64,000 bases of DNA from Gammaproteobacteria bacterium (GCA_028821405.1 JAPPGK010000046.1:53670-117669), one strand, 5' to 3'; shown: positions 21,305 to 32,582, counted from the stretch's first letter. A program made the numbers and translations. The notes: a model not told the origin generated them from the sequence alone.

Positions 21305-21344
21305 CGGACATTCTCCTTCCTCAACCGGGGAACGTTCGTAAAAT

Positions 21345-21371
21345 ACGATTATCGTTTGAAATAATAATCGT
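21345..21371. promoter_or_regulatory. Candidate OxyR operator between oxyR and katG
   Basis: ACGATTAT (21345-21352) and ATAATCGT (21364-21371) form an inverted repeat with an 11-base spacer in an AT-rich pocket of a GC-rich gap. It also contains ATTAT-N8-ATAAT. Position and LysR-like T-N11-A geometry suggest an OxyR site controlling both genes. Confidence 0.6.
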
Positions 21372-21457
21372 TAGACACTGCCAAACTGAACTCGTACGCT
21401 CTCTGCAAGTGGGTCTTGTCGTCCGAAGGACGCGGCAAGGCCGTGCGTTTTGTTTGA

Positions 21458-23662
<2,205 letters not shown>

Positions 23663-23725
23663 TCCCCAGGCGGAGGATGCTCGCCAGTGCTGCCGAGCAT
23701 TCTTCGTCGACAACTAGGAAACCTC

Positions 23726-23861
23726 TGTTCAAGTCCGTCCCTGGACTTGAACAGTAGCGAAACAAATAGTTTCGCTCGCAAATTCAATGGCTTACGCCAT
23801 CGAATTTGGCGGCACATCCCTGTGCCGCGCTAGGGAAGGTCTTGTTCAGACCTTCCCTAGA
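23726..23861. repeat. Run of five consecutive stem-loops after katG
   Basis: Five different hairpins stand head to tail: 23726-23755 (12-bp perfect stem), 23757-23777 (8 bp), 23780-23809 (7+5 bp with one A.C mismatch), 23810-23829 (8 bp, TCCC loop) and 23831-23861 (13 bp perfect, TGTTC loop). No open frame with coding character spans them. The 400-base gap after katG otherwise holds one dispersed GGGCGA palindrome (23874-23896). The first hairpin could stop katG transcription, but the series goes well beyond a terminator. Confidence 0.8.
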
Positions 23862-23873
23862 CAACGTTCATTC

Positions 23874-23896
23874 GGGCGACCCTTGCCCTCGCCCGG
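23874..23896. repeat. Dispersed intergenic palindrome, copy 2
   Basis: CGGGCGA and TCGCCCG pair around CCCTTGCCC. It lies 12 bases after the hairpin run and belongs to the same family as the copies at 12754, 26160, 29928 and 35890. Confidence 0.5.
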
Positions 23897-24061
23897 ATTC
23901 GCGACGGGCCGGGGTGGATGGGTCTCGACGTCGGAGTTTGCTTCGGGACGGACACGCCCGTCCCGTGCGGCGGTCGTCTCGTCGGTGTTGACGTTCGTGG
24001 CAGAGCAGAACTCGTTGCGGAGACGGTCGTACGACGCGTTGTGTATTTCCATGCATGGTCT

Positions 24062-24076
24062 GAATGATTATCATTC
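24062..24076. promoter_or_regulatory. Fur-box-like palindrome before the ATPase gene
   Basis: GAATGAT-T-ATCATTC is a perfect 7-1-7 palindrome. Its 13-base core AATGATTATCATT equals the Fur consensus core apart from the central base. It sits five bases before the preferred ATG 24082. Regulation by Fur or self-regulation is possible but unproven. Confidence 0.4.
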
Positions 24077-24081
24077 GAGCC

Positions 24082-25296
24082 ATGAATGATTTCCTGCCGC
24101 GTGCCATTGAGGGCCGCCTCGCCAATCACCTGCGGGTGATGCCGGCGGTTGTCGTTAGCGGCGCCCGTCAGACGGGCAAGAGCACCCTCGCGAGACGACT
24201 CGTGCCGGAATCCAGGCGGTTTGCCACACTTGACGATCTCGACGTGTTGGATGCCGCCCAGCGGGACCCGACGAGCTTGTTCGGCGACGAACCGATTACG
24301 CTGGACGAGATACAACGCGCACCCGAACTGCTTTTGGCAATCAAACGCCGTATCGACGAGCAGCGTCGGCCAGGACAGTTCCTCCTCACCGGTTCCGCGA
24401 ACCTCGCGTTGATCGCCCGGGTGTCGGAGTCATTGGCGGGGAGAGCCGGTTACCTGACGCTTTGGCCGATGACTCGGCGCGAGCAACTTGGCCTTGGCTG
24501 TACCGGTTGTTGGGACGAACTGCTCGCCGCGTCGGACTCGGCATGGAAGGACGTGGCGATGGCGCAACCCGCGGCTCGGGAAGAATGGCGGGATGTTGTG
24601 CGTCGTGGCGGGTTCCCGGATCCTGCAGTCCACTTGGCGGACGATGCCGATCGTGCGATTTGGTTCGACGGCTACCTGCGCACGTACTTGGAACGCGACT
24701 TGGCGGCACTGTCGTCCGTTGCGTCGCTCGTCGACTTCCGGCGACTGGTGCGTGCGGCGTGCCTACGGGTGGGTCAAGTCGCGAATCAGACGGAGATAGG
24801 ACGCGATGTCGTACTCCCGCAACCGACTGTCCACCGCTATCTCAACCTGCTCGAGACCTCCTACCTGTTGGCGCGGCTACCGCCGTATGCCGTCAACCGA
24901 ACCAAACGGCTCATCAAGTCGCCCAAACTCTACTGGTGCGACACGGGTCTCGCTCTACGAATCGGGGGTGCCGACCCTGCACCGGCCCACCTTGAGAACC
25001 TCGTCCTCTGTGACCTACTCGCTTGGCGCGAGTCGCGACCGGATCCGGCGGAAGTCACGTATTGGCGGACGACCACGGGCGAGGAAGTGGACTTCGTGAT
25101 CGAGACGGGCGATGCGTTGTTGCCGATTGAAATCAAGGCGACGGCCAACCCTCGCCTACGGGATTGCACCCGGTTGCGTGTGTTTCGCCGTGAATACCCG
25201 GATCGCGCGCGCTCCGGCCTGCTCCTTCATGACGGCGACCGCGTCGAGTGGCTTGCACCGGACGTGCTTGCCGTACCTTGGTGGCGCGTGATTTGA
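24082..25296 (+). CDS. AAA-family ATPase with C-terminal DUF4143
   Basis: The 404-residue protein belongs to a common but poorly understood ATPase family. Walker A is SGARQTGKST near residue 30, Walker B-like ITLDEIQRAPELL follows, then a sensor-like FLLTGSANL. The C-terminal DUF4143 part has YLRTYLERDL, LETSYLLARLPPYAVN, KLYWCDTGLA and EVDFVIE...LLPIEIKAT. This last stretch resembles a PD-(D/E)xK nuclease core (Asp, then Glu-x-Lys), so a DNA-related role is possible. ATG 24082 is preferred over 24064 because the upstream codons lie in a palindrome. Confidence 0.8.
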   Translation: MNDFLPRAIEGRLANHLRVMPAVVVSGARQTGKSTLARRLVPESRRFATLDDLDVLDAAQRDPTSLFGDEPITLDEIQRAPELLLAIKRRIDEQRRPGQFLLTGSANLALIARVSESLAGRAGYLTLWPMTRREQLGLGCTGCWDELLAASDSAWKDVAMAQPAAREEWRDVVRRGGFPDPAVHLADDADRAIWFDGYLRTYLERDLAALSSVASLVDFRRLVRAACLRVGQVANQTEIGRDVVLPQPTVHRYLNLLETSYLLARLPPYAVNRTKRLIKSPKLYWCDTGLALRIGGADPAPAHLENLVLCDLLAWRESRPDPAEVTYWRTTTGEEVDFVIETGDALLPIEIKATANPRLRDCTRLRVFRREYPDRARSGLLLHDGDRVEWLAPDVLAVPWWRVI

Positions 25297-25369
25297 CCTG
25301 CTGCCACATGCGGCTTGCCGACGGCTCTGCTAGGCTGGTTTATCGACGTTCGCCAGCCATGGATCTGAA

Positions 25370-26158
25370 GTGCCCATAGACATCGACGGCGCAGTGCGCC
25401 GTATAACCGAGGACGGCTACGCGGTGGTGCCCGATTTCCTCGACGACCAAACCGTGGAACGCCTGAGACGGGGTCTCGCCCCCGTGTTCGATGCCATCGG
25501 CAGCCGCATGACGGATGACCATGGGCAACAGACGATCCATACCCACAATCTCCTGGCCAAGACCCGGGCCGTGGACGAAGTGCTCGTGGACGAGGGCCTG
25601 CTGGCGCTCATCGAAGCCGTCCTCGGTCCGGACTTCCAGCTATCGGGCGTCGCGGCCATGCGTCCCGCACCGGGGGATCGTCGCCAACGCATGCACCAGG
25701 ACGACGGCCACTACCCGATCCCTCGGCCACATCCGCCGCTTATCGTCAACACGCTGATTGCGCTCGATCCGTTCACGGCCGAGAACGGCGCCACCGAGGT
25801 CGTGCCGGGAAGCCACCGACGGGTGGACCGGGTCGATCCCGACATGCCGACGGTCTCGGTGGAGATGCCCCTCGGCGCGCTGCTGCTTTGGGAAGGCGCG
25901 CTTTGGCATCGGGGTGGGGGCAACTCGACTGCGAACGAGTACCGACGCTCCATCAACCTCAACTTCAATCTGGCGTGGCTCAAACAACGGGAAAACCAGT
26001 TCATCGGCGTGCCATGGGACGTCGTGGTGGAGATGCCGGCGAAACTGCAGGCGCTGATCGGCTACAAGCTGACGAACTTCGGCCTGGGCACGGTGGACTA
26101 CCGCAACCCCATCGAGACCGTCAAGCGCCGGCTTGTCGAGGCCAGCGAGGTCTCGTAG
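25370..26158 (+). CDS. Phytanoyl-CoA dioxygenase (PhyH) family protein
   Basis: The family consists of non-haem Fe(II)/2-oxoglutarate oxygenases that hydroxylate a wide range of small molecules. The 262-residue product has the iron motif His109-x-Asp111 (RMHQDDGHYP), the GATEVVPGSHRR segment and the distal His region LWHRGGGNST followed by RRSINLNF for 2-oxoglutarate binding. The substrate cannot be predicted. GTG 25370 gives MPIDIDGAVRRI and a normal length. It is followed by a luciferase-like gene in the same direction. Confidence 0.85.
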   Translation: MPIDIDGAVRRITEDGYAVVPDFLDDQTVERLRRGLAPVFDAIGSRMTDDHGQQTIHTHNLLAKTRAVDEVLVDEGLLALIEAVLGPDFQLSGVAAMRPAPGDRRQRMHQDDGHYPIPRPHPPLIVNTLIALDPFTAENGATEVVPGSHRRVDRVDPDMPTVSVEMPLGALLLWEGALWHRGGGNSTANEYRRSINLNFNLAWLKQRENQFIGVPWDVVVEMPAKLQALIGYKLTNFGLGTVDYRNPIETVKRRLVEASEVS

Positions 26159-26159
26159 C

Positions 26160-26177
26160 GGCGACGCTGCGGTCGCC
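26160..26177. repeat. Dispersed intergenic palindrome, copy 3
   Basis: GGCGAC and GTCGCC pair around GCTGCG, two bases after the stop codon of the PhyH gene. Confidence 0.45.
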
Positions 26178-26286
26178 CGGAACACGTACGGCGGATCTGG
26201 CGGCTCGGCGGGGACAAGCCCGCCCTCTTGCGTGTGTTCGCGCCCGATGCGCCGCTCCCGTCGACAGGCGGTGGTAGGCTGCGGCG

Positions 26287-27348
26287 ATGGTCAAGGCGCC
26301 CCAATTCGGCCTCAATCGATTTGATTGGACATCGACGGATGCCTTCGTGGCTGACGTGCAGCGGGCCGAACTGCTTGGCTTCGGGTATGCACTCATCCCC
26401 TGGAATCCGCTCTCGCGGCCCGACCCCTACATGCAACTCGCCGTCGCCGCAGGATATACGGAGCACATACGACTCGGGCTGCTGCTCGACAACCCGGTAC
26501 TCCGTCATCCCGCCGCCTCGGCGAGTTCCATTGCGACACTGGACGAGGTCTCCGGCGGCAGGGCGATCCTGACCTACGGCATTGGTGACACCGCCGTACG
26601 TTGGCTGGGGCTACGACCCGCGAGGCTGGCGGAACTGGAGAAAGCCACGGTGCTGGCGAGACGCCTGCTCGCGGGCGAGGCCGTGGACGTGGGGGCCGTT
26701 CGGCCGGCTCGGATTCGACACGCGAGGCCCGTACCGGTCTGGATTGCCGCGGGCGGTCCGAAGACCCTCGAGATGGCGGGACGGGTGGCCGATGGAGTCT
26801 TCCTACGCGTCGGCCGTCACCCGGAGAACCTTCGCGTGGCGATTGGGCGTGTCCATCGCGGGGCGCGGGCAGCGGGGCGGAACCCCGACGACATCGGCAT
26901 CGGACTGATCTTCCACACCGTCATGAGCGATCGCCCGGATGCGATCCGCGCCATCTCCCGGTCCATGGCGGCCGGCTACTACGAGTACTCGCCGGCGCTC
27001 TTCGAGATTCCCGGCCTGACCTGGGCCGGACCGCCGGTGGAGGCGTTGAAGAAACAGATCTACCCCGACTTTCACCATGCGTCGGATCTGGTCGAGTCCG
27101 GCAAGCTCGTCAGCTTCCTCGACGACGAGGTGGCGGACGCCTTCGCGCTGTTCGGCTCGGCGGAGGAGATCGCGGCGAAGTTGCGCGAGGCGATCGACCT
27201 CGTCGGGAGGGTGGATATTGTCGTACCCCATCCCGTCCCAACGCCGGCACCCGGGGCGAGTGTTCCCCGCTCGCTCCCGCAGGAGTTGACCGGAGCGGAC
27301 TACAAGACCTGGTTCGCGCGGGCAGTGATGCCGATGGTCGTCGGGTAG
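26287..27348 (+). CDS. Luciferase-like (LLM) flavin/F420 oxidoreductase 1
   Basis: The 353-residue TIM-barrel protein belongs to the bacterial luciferase-like family, which uses FMN or F420. Family marks are FVADVQRAELLGFGYALIPWNP, YTEHIRLGLLLDNPVLRHPA, LDEVSGGRAILTYGIGD and PVWIAAGGPKTLEMAGRVADGVFL. The cofactor cannot be decided from sequence alone. It is one of three paralogues here (also 28987 and 39047). The substrate is unknown. Confidence 0.8.
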   Translation: MVKAPQFGLNRFDWTSTDAFVADVQRAELLGFGYALIPWNPLSRPDPYMQLAVAAGYTEHIRLGLLLDNPVLRHPAASASSIATLDEVSGGRAILTYGIGDTAVRWLGLRPARLAELEKATVLARRLLAGEAVDVGAVRPARIRHARPVPVWIAAGGPKTLEMAGRVADGVFLRVGRHPENLRVAIGRVHRGARAAGRNPDDIGIGLIFHTVMSDRPDAIRAISRSMAAGYYEYSPALFEIPGLTWAGPPVEALKKQIYPDFHHASDLVESGKLVSFLDDEVADAFALFGSAEEIAAKLREAIDLVGRVDIVVPHPVPTPAPGASVPRSLPQELTGADYKTWFARAVMPMVVG

Positions 27349-27371
27349 GATAGCCCGTTAGACGAATCGCA

Positions 27372-28427
27372 ATGGACGCAGGACCGGCAATGGATGAACA
27401 AGACCCGATCCCCACCGCCCGTTTGCACTGGACCCGGCTGGTGCTGGGCAGGGGCCACCCATTCATCATCATCGGCGCCTTGGCCCTCGTTGGCGCGACC
27501 ACCTGCTGGTATTCGTTCCAGAAGATCGCCTCGCTCACGAAAACGCCCACCCGGTACTCGATGGACGTTTTTGTCGCCACCGAAGGATGCGCCGACCGCC
27601 CGATCCCGCTGCACGGCGAGATCGGTTCCTCGGGCCTTTCGATACTCGAAGCCGTGTTTATCGACGACGATGGCCGACCCGTGACCAGCGGTGGGTGCCG
27701 ATTGAGATCGATACGACTGGTCAGCAATCTCGCGCTGCAGCCGTATGACGCTCTCGACGGGTCTCGCTTGATCCGGGTGATCGGCGCCAGTGCGGGGGTC
27801 TTCGCCGACCAGGAGAGCTGGATAGAAGGTCGTTATCTTCCCAGGGGTAGCGAGGAATTGGTCCGAGCTACGGTTCTGGACGGTGTGCTCACGGTGCTCG
27901 AGGACGATCTGCCGAATGGCGCGCCGTCTTTTTCGACGGGTGTTGAAGAGCGATGGACACCGACGGGCATCCCGGAACAGGCGATCGTCTATCAGGTCGC
28001 GTTCCTCGAGGACTGGCAGCCTACAGGCGTCGCCTTTACGTTCTCGCTACCCGAGAACGTGAAGACGTACTTCACTGTCTATGCATTTCAAGAGGAACAG
28101 GTAGAACGCGGGCCTCAAGAGGCGTCAGGAGATGGACGGTTGCCTGAGTCCACCTATAACCCCCTGGATATCTCGGTGTCCTTCCGGACGGACGACGTGT
28201 CCGTGGTTCGGGGCTCCATATCGGACTCGGGCGAAGCTCGGTCCATCGACGGGCAGATCCTGTTCGGCATCGAAAACAACGATGCGGAAAGCCGGCGGGA
28301 GAGTGGGAACGTCACGTATTCGGCGGTACTGGGTATCGGCATCGCCCTTCTGGTCGAGGCGTTCGTTATCCTGCTCGCCATCGGCGTGCGAGCACTGGTT
28401 GCACGGCTGGGCGCCGCCGCGACGTGA
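27372..28427 (+). CDS. Hypothetical protein with two membrane segments
   Basis: The 351-residue product has one hydrophobic helix near the start (PFIIIGALALVGATTCWYSF, about 31-50) and one at the end (YSAVLGIGIALLVEAFVILL). Between them is a large soluble domain rich in Asp/Glu that would lie outside the membrane. No family was recognised. It starts 23 bases after the LLM gene on the same strand. ATG 27390 is an alternative start. Confidence 0.65.
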   Translation: MDAGPAMDEQDPIPTARLHWTRLVLGRGHPFIIIGALALVGATTCWYSFQKIASLTKTPTRYSMDVFVATEGCADRPIPLHGEIGSSGLSILEAVFIDDDGRPVTSGGCRLRSIRLVSNLALQPYDALDGSRLIRVIGASAGVFADQESWIEGRYLPRGSEELVRATVLDGVLTVLEDDLPNGAPSFSTGVEERWTPTGIPEQAIVYQVAFLEDWQPTGVAFTFSLPENVKTYFTVYAFQEEQVERGPQEASGDGRLPESTYNPLDISVSFRTDDVSVVRGSISDSGEARSIDGQILFGIENNDAESRRESGNVTYSAVLGIGIALLVEAFVILLAIGVRALVARLGAAAT

Positions 28428-28509
28428 TCGAGCGGCCGCTCGGGACACGGGCAAGCATGTCCTTGCGGGGTCCGTCGCCGGCTTTACTGGCCGGCAACGG
28501 CCGCTCCGC

Positions 28510-28794
28510 TCAGTTCCTGGGGCCTTCGATGTCGTAGGGGAACCGCGCGGGGTCCGCGCCGTGCGACTGGGCGAGCGCGCGCATCCAATCCCTGTCGTTG
28601 TCGATTCGAACGTCGAAGGATGTGTCCGCGACCGGCGAGAGCCCGGTCAGGTGGCGCAACGCACTCGCCGCTGGCGGATTGCCCTCGAACAGGAGCAACG
28701 CCGACGCGATCAGGAAGTGTCGCGCGTCGATGGTGCCGCCGTGGAGTTCCAGCGAGCCCGCCGGAGCGGGTTGACGATGACGCTTCGAGGACAC
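28510..28794 (-). CDS. Small hypothetical protein
   Basis: The 94-residue frame contains a plausible folded sequence (TIDARHFLIASALLLFEG, DVRIDNDRDWMRALAQSHG) and ends IEGPRN. No family was recognised. It may be a short gene or the end of a decayed one. It is read against both neighbours, and a longer frame on the same strand (28484-28906) looks like a shadow. Confidence 0.35.
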   Translation of the reverse strand: MSSKRHRQPAPAGSLELHGGTIDARHFLIASALLLFEGNPPAASALRHLTGLSPVADTSFDVRIDNDRDWMRALAQSHGADPARFPYDIEGPRN

Positions 28795-28986
28795 ACGCCC
28801 CCTTTACCTCCCGTATCGGCCTTGCTGGGGAAGGCCGGCTGAGGTCAGGCGCGAAGCACGCTCGGGCGCTACTGTAGCACCAGTGTTCGAGCCGGCGCCA
28901 CACCACCGGCGCACATTGACTTCCAGTCCCACGTCCCTAGCCTGAAGGGGTCGGAGCAATCGAGTGGAAAAGAGGCGGGAGCACAC

Positions 28987-29928
28987 ATGAGATTCGGGTT
29001 CTATCTTCCGACCCGGGGTCCGCTGGCGGCACCCGACGCGATCGCGTCCATCGTGCGGGGCGGCGAGTCGATGGGCTACGCGAGCATCGTGATAGGCGAT
29101 CACATCGTATTTCCGGTCGAGGTGGACTCCAAGTACCCGTATACGATCGAAGGTCGCTTCCCGGGACAGGGCGACGCCTTGGAGCAGCTTTCCCTGGTGG
29201 CATTCGTCGCCGGCATCTCCGAACACGCGCGCCTGGTCACCAGCGTCATGATCCTGCCTCACCGGAACCCGCTGGTCACCGCGAAGGTATTGGCAACCCT
29301 CGACGTGTTGTCCCAAGGACGCCTGACGGTGGGCGTCGGCGTCGGTTGGATGCGCGAGGAGTTCGAGGCGCTCAACGCAGCCGACTTCGGCAAACGCGGC
29401 AGGGTGAGCGACGAGTACCTCGAGATCTTCAAGAAGTGCTGGACCCGAGATCCTGTCTCCCACTGCGGGGAGTTCTATGCCTTCGAGTTACTGCACTGCC
29501 TGCCCCATCCGGTTCAGAAGCCGCATCCGCCGATCTGGATCGGGGGCCACAGTCGGCCTTCGTTGCGGCGGGTGGCAAAGTTCGGCGACGGTTGGCATCC
29601 CGTTGGCGCGACGGCGGCGTCGCCGCTACCGCCGAGAGAGTTCCGGGTGCTGCTCGATGAACTCAAGCGCCTTACCGATGCCGAGGGACGGGACCACGAT
29701 TCGTTGACGATCGCCTTGAAGGCGCCGTCCTACGATCCGGGACGGATACCCCAGGGGCACGACCGTTTGCTGTTCACCGGCGAGCCGGCCGAGATCGCAG
29801 AGGACATTCGCGCCTACCAGGCGATGGGGGTCGACGAAGTGTCGTTCGACTTCCGTACGCCGCCGGTATCCAGGGCGCTCGAGCGCATGCACGGCTTCAT
29901 GGACGAGGTGGCACCGCTAGTCCCGTAG
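28987..29928 (+). CDS. Luciferase-like (LLM) F420-dependent oxidoreductase 2
   Basis: The 313-residue protein begins MRFGFYLPTRGPLA and has YASIVIGDHIVFP, LVTSVMILPHRNPLVTAKVLATLDVLS, GRLTVGVGVGWMREEFEALN and HPPIWIGGHSRPSLRRVAKFGDGWHP. This pattern is close to the subfamily annotated as probable F420-dependent oxidoreductases (TIGR03619). The substrate is unknown. ATG 28987 follows a good purine-rich stretch. Confidence 0.85.
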   Translation: MRFGFYLPTRGPLAAPDAIASIVRGGESMGYASIVIGDHIVFPVEVDSKYPYTIEGRFPGQGDALEQLSLVAFVAGISEHARLVTSVMILPHRNPLVTAKVLATLDVLSQGRLTVGVGVGWMREEFEALNAADFGKRGRVSDEYLEIFKKCWTRDPVSHCGEFYAFELLHCLPHPVQKPHPPIWIGGHSRPSLRRVAKFGDGWHPVGATAASPLPPREFRVLLDELKRLTDAEGRDHDSLTIALKAPSYDPGRIPQGHDRLLFTGEPAEIAEDIRAYQAMGVDEVSFDFRTPPVSRALERMHGFMDEVAPLVP

Positions 29929-29948
29929 GGCGATCCTTGCGGTCGCCC
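29928..29948. repeat. Dispersed intergenic palindrome, copy 4
   Basis: GGGCGA and TCGCCC pair around nine bases. The left arm begins within the stop codon of the preceding gene. Confidence 0.5.
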
Positions 29949-30056
29949 GATCAACTATTACGGTTCCCTAGGGGGCGGCTATCGCACCCGTAAGGTGCGT
30001 CCTCGGCCGCTTCGCCCAAGCGCAGACACAAGCGTGATCGGCGGTTCGCGGTCGCG

Positions 30057-31487
30057 TTACGGCAGTCTTGCCCAATTGACATTCGCCAGTAGCTCGGGCA
30101 CGTGCTCCTCGCAAAGCGCCTCGCGCACTCCGGCGAACGCCGGGTCGTCGACGCGGTTGTGCAGTTCATCCGGATCCTGGGCCATGTCGTAGAGGTCCAG
30201 CGGTTCTCGCGTGCGCGTGTTGACGGTCATCTTGTAGCCCTCGGTCAGCACCATGGAGTACGGATCCCGCCCGGCGAACTCGCTCAATACCGCCGTTCGG
30301 TGTTGTTGGGCGTTCGGGCCCGTCCGCCCGGCGTGGATCAGGGGCACGAGGGAACGCCCCGGACTGCCCTCGATGGCCTCGGCACCGGCGGCGTCCATCA
30401 GGGTCGCGGCGATATCCAGATGGTCAGTGAGGCCATCGCTCACCCAGCCGTCGACACCCCCGGGAGGACGCACGATGCAGGGCACCTTGACCGCACCCTC
30501 GTAGAACACCTTCTTCGCAATCAGGCCGTGGTCGCCGAGCATCTCGCCATGGTCCGCCGAATAGACGATCCAGGTGTTCGCCATGTCCCCACGTGCGCGC
30601 AGCGCATCGAGGACCCAACCGATCCCCTCGTCTATCATCGAGACCTTGGCGTAGTAGTAGGTCTTCATCACCCGGTTCTGGGCAGCACTCATCTGATCGA
30701 GCTTGGCCGCTGAACCGGCGAGCATCGTTTCGACGAGCGGTGCGACGGGGCCCTTCTGTTTCGCCGTGATCGACAGCGGCATGCTGTCGGCGTCGTAGCG
30801 CCGACGGTATTCCGCCGGCGAGTCCCAGGGGTTGTGCGGACCCCCGAAACCCACCTGCAGGTAGAACGGTTCCTGACCGGTGTAGCCCTGGATCCAGTCC
30901 GCCGCGGTTCTGGCGATATACATGTCCAGATGGTCTTCGGTGGGTAGGAGACACGGCATGGTTTCCCAGGGCTGCAGGACCCGCTCGCGCTCGCCTCGCA
31001 CATAGCACCTCAGGTATTCCCGATGGACCTCGAGAAGCCCCTTCGCCGCCAGGTGGTCGGTGTAGGAAGAATCCGTCGTCATCGACTCCACGGGTCCCGT
31101 GATCTCCGTGGGTTCCATGTACCCCCAGTCGTGCATCTCTTGAAGGTGATCGTGCGTATGGCGTTGGCCGTGCCGAAAATGCGTCTTGCCGACAACGGCC
31201 GTGCGGTAGCCGGCATCGCGGATGTTGCGCACGTGACTCGTCCCGTGGCGCATTTCCGGATCGGCGAACGACCACACGCCGTGTTCGTGGACCGGCTTGC
31301 CCGAGATGAGGCTAGCCCGCGTCGTCATGCAAACCGGCGCGCTTGCGCAGCACCGTGGAAAAACGACGCCTTCGGCCGCCAGCTGATCGGCATTCGGCGT
31401 GATCGCGACGGGATCTCCAGCGTAGCCGAAGGTGTCGGCGCGCTGTTGATCGGTGAAGATGAGGACGATATTGGGTTTGGCGGTCAT
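30057..31487 (-). CDS. Sulfatase-family hydrolase with atypical active-site motif
   Basis: The 476-residue alkaline-phosphatase-fold protein has the N-terminal metal motif NIVLIFTDQQRAD, HEHGVWSFADPE, GKTHFRHGQRH, YSADHGEMLGDHG and KVPCIVRPPG, all typical of type I sulfatases. The residue converted to formylglycine would be Cys53, but the motif reads CMTTR instead of CxPxR. Conversion may therefore be impaired, or the enzyme may act as a phosphohydrolase. No signal peptide is seen, so it is cytosolic. The substrate is unknown. Confidence 0.85.
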   Translation of the reverse strand: MTAKPNIVLIFTDQQRADTFGYAGDPVAITPNADQLAAEGVVFPRCCASAPVCMTTRASLISGKPVHEHGVWSFADPEMRHGTSHVRNIRDAGYRTAVVGKTHFRHGQRHTHDHLQEMHDWGYMEPTEITGPVESMTTDSSYTDHLAAKGLLEVHREYLRCYVRGERERVLQPWETMPCLLPTEDHLDMYIARTAADWIQGYTGQEPFYLQVGFGGPHNPWDSPAEYRRRYDADSMPLSITAKQKGPVAPLVETMLAGSAAKLDQMSAAQNRVMKTYYYAKVSMIDEGIGWVLDALRARGDMANTWIVYSADHGEMLGDHGLIAKKVFYEGAVKVPCIVRPPGGVDGWVSDGLTDHLDIAATLMDAAGAEAIEGSPGRSLVPLIHAGRTGPNAQQHRTAVLSEFAGRDPYSMVLTEGYKMTVNTRTREPLDLYDMAQDPDELHNRVDDPAFAGVREALCEEHVPELLANVNWARLP

Positions 31488-31595
31488 GCGATGAGGTTCT
31501 GCGCTTGAAAGGTCTCAAGATTCTACGCCGCTGGCGTTCCAAAGAAGGACACGCCGGATGGGTCGGGTTGTGGGCGGGCGACCCCAGCGTTGCCC

Positions 31596-32582
31596 CTACG
31601 AGGCTCGGCGCCCGGGTCGCGCCGGGAGGCGGTCCACCATCGCGCGGATGTGGTGGACCGTGGTGCCGCAGCAACCTCCGATGATCTGGACGCCGCGCTC
31701 GACCCAGCCCCGGCAGTAGTTGGCGTACTCATCCGGCGGCACCGTGCCCCGGTTCTGACGGGTCTCGGCATCGAAGCCCGTTGCCTCGGGATAGGCCATG
31801 ACGGGTCCGCTCCAGCGGTCGAAGAGGACCTCGAGCCCGAGCGTCGTGGATGGCATCGAACTGTGCATGATGCCGACGGCCTGGGGACCGAGTGCGCACA
31901 GCGCGTCGATGATCGTCTCCAACGGCTTGGTCGGGCCTTGGTGGTAATCGTCTGAGAGTCGATCATCCGCCTCCTCCCATGTGATGTTCCAGCCAACCAT
32001 CCTGTCGCCGGGTCCCCGACTGGTGCTGATGCCTGTCCAAACCGGCAGTCCGGTGGCCACCGCGGCCTCCATCGCCCGGCTCGCATGTTCGATGTCCGTC
32101 ATCATTTCCATCACGAGCAGGTCGCAACCCGCTTCGGCGAGGACATCCGCCATTTCCCGGTAGTTTGCGGCCTCTTGTTGCGGGGAGGGCTCGTACGCGG
32201 GGTCGGGCCCGACGGTTCCGGGCAGCCACGCCACGTTGTTCGACATCGAGCCCGCGACCGCCACCGGCCGGTCGGGGGCTACCCGCTCGAGGGCTTCGCG
32301 TGCGAGTTCGACCGCGCGCCGGTTGATGGTCACGGTCTGGTCGCCGTAGCCGGCGGCCTCCAGCACATGTCGGCAGGTCGCGAACGTGTTGGCGGTGATC
32401 ACATCCGCACCCGCTTCGAGGTAGGACTCGTGTACGCGCCGCACCGTATCGGGGTGCGTCCAGTTCGCCACCCCGCACCATGCGGCTTCATCCATCTGCC
32501 CGCCGAGGCGGTCGATTTCCGAGCCGATGGCGCCGTCGAGCACGATGACGTCGCCGGCGGTGATTTTGTCGTCGAGAATCAT
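31596..32582 (-). CDS. Homocysteine S-methyltransferase family protein
   Basis: The 328-residue TIM barrel starts DVIVLDGAIGSEIDRLG, has ADVITANTFATCRHVLEAAG, and ends with the zinc motif GGCCGTT preceded by a single Cys-containing strand. It resembles enzymes that methylate homocysteine from S-methylmethionine or betaine. The methyl donor cannot be told from sequence. It lies between a sulfatase and a VOC gene on the same strand, separated by ~110-base gaps. Confidence 0.85.
   Translation of the reverse strand: MILDDKITAGDVIVLDGAIGSEIDRLGGQMDEAAWCGVANWTHPDTVRRVHESYLEAGADVITANTFATCRHVLEAAGYGDQTVTINRRAVELAREALERVAPDRPVAVAGSMSNNVAWLPGTVGPDPAYEPSPQQEAANYREMADVLAEAGCDLLVMEMMTDIEHASRAMEAAVATGLPVWTGISTSRGPGDRMVGWNITWEEADDRLSDDYHQGPTKPLETIIDALCALGPQAVGIMHSSMPSTTLGLEVLFDRWSGPVMAYPEATGFDAETRQNRGTVPPDEYANYCRGWVERGVQIIGGCCGTTVHHIRAMVDRLPARPGRRAS

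Noticed and set aside
23726..23861. CRISPR array
   Set aside because: The hairpins differ in sequence and there are no equal repeats or spacers, nor cas genes.
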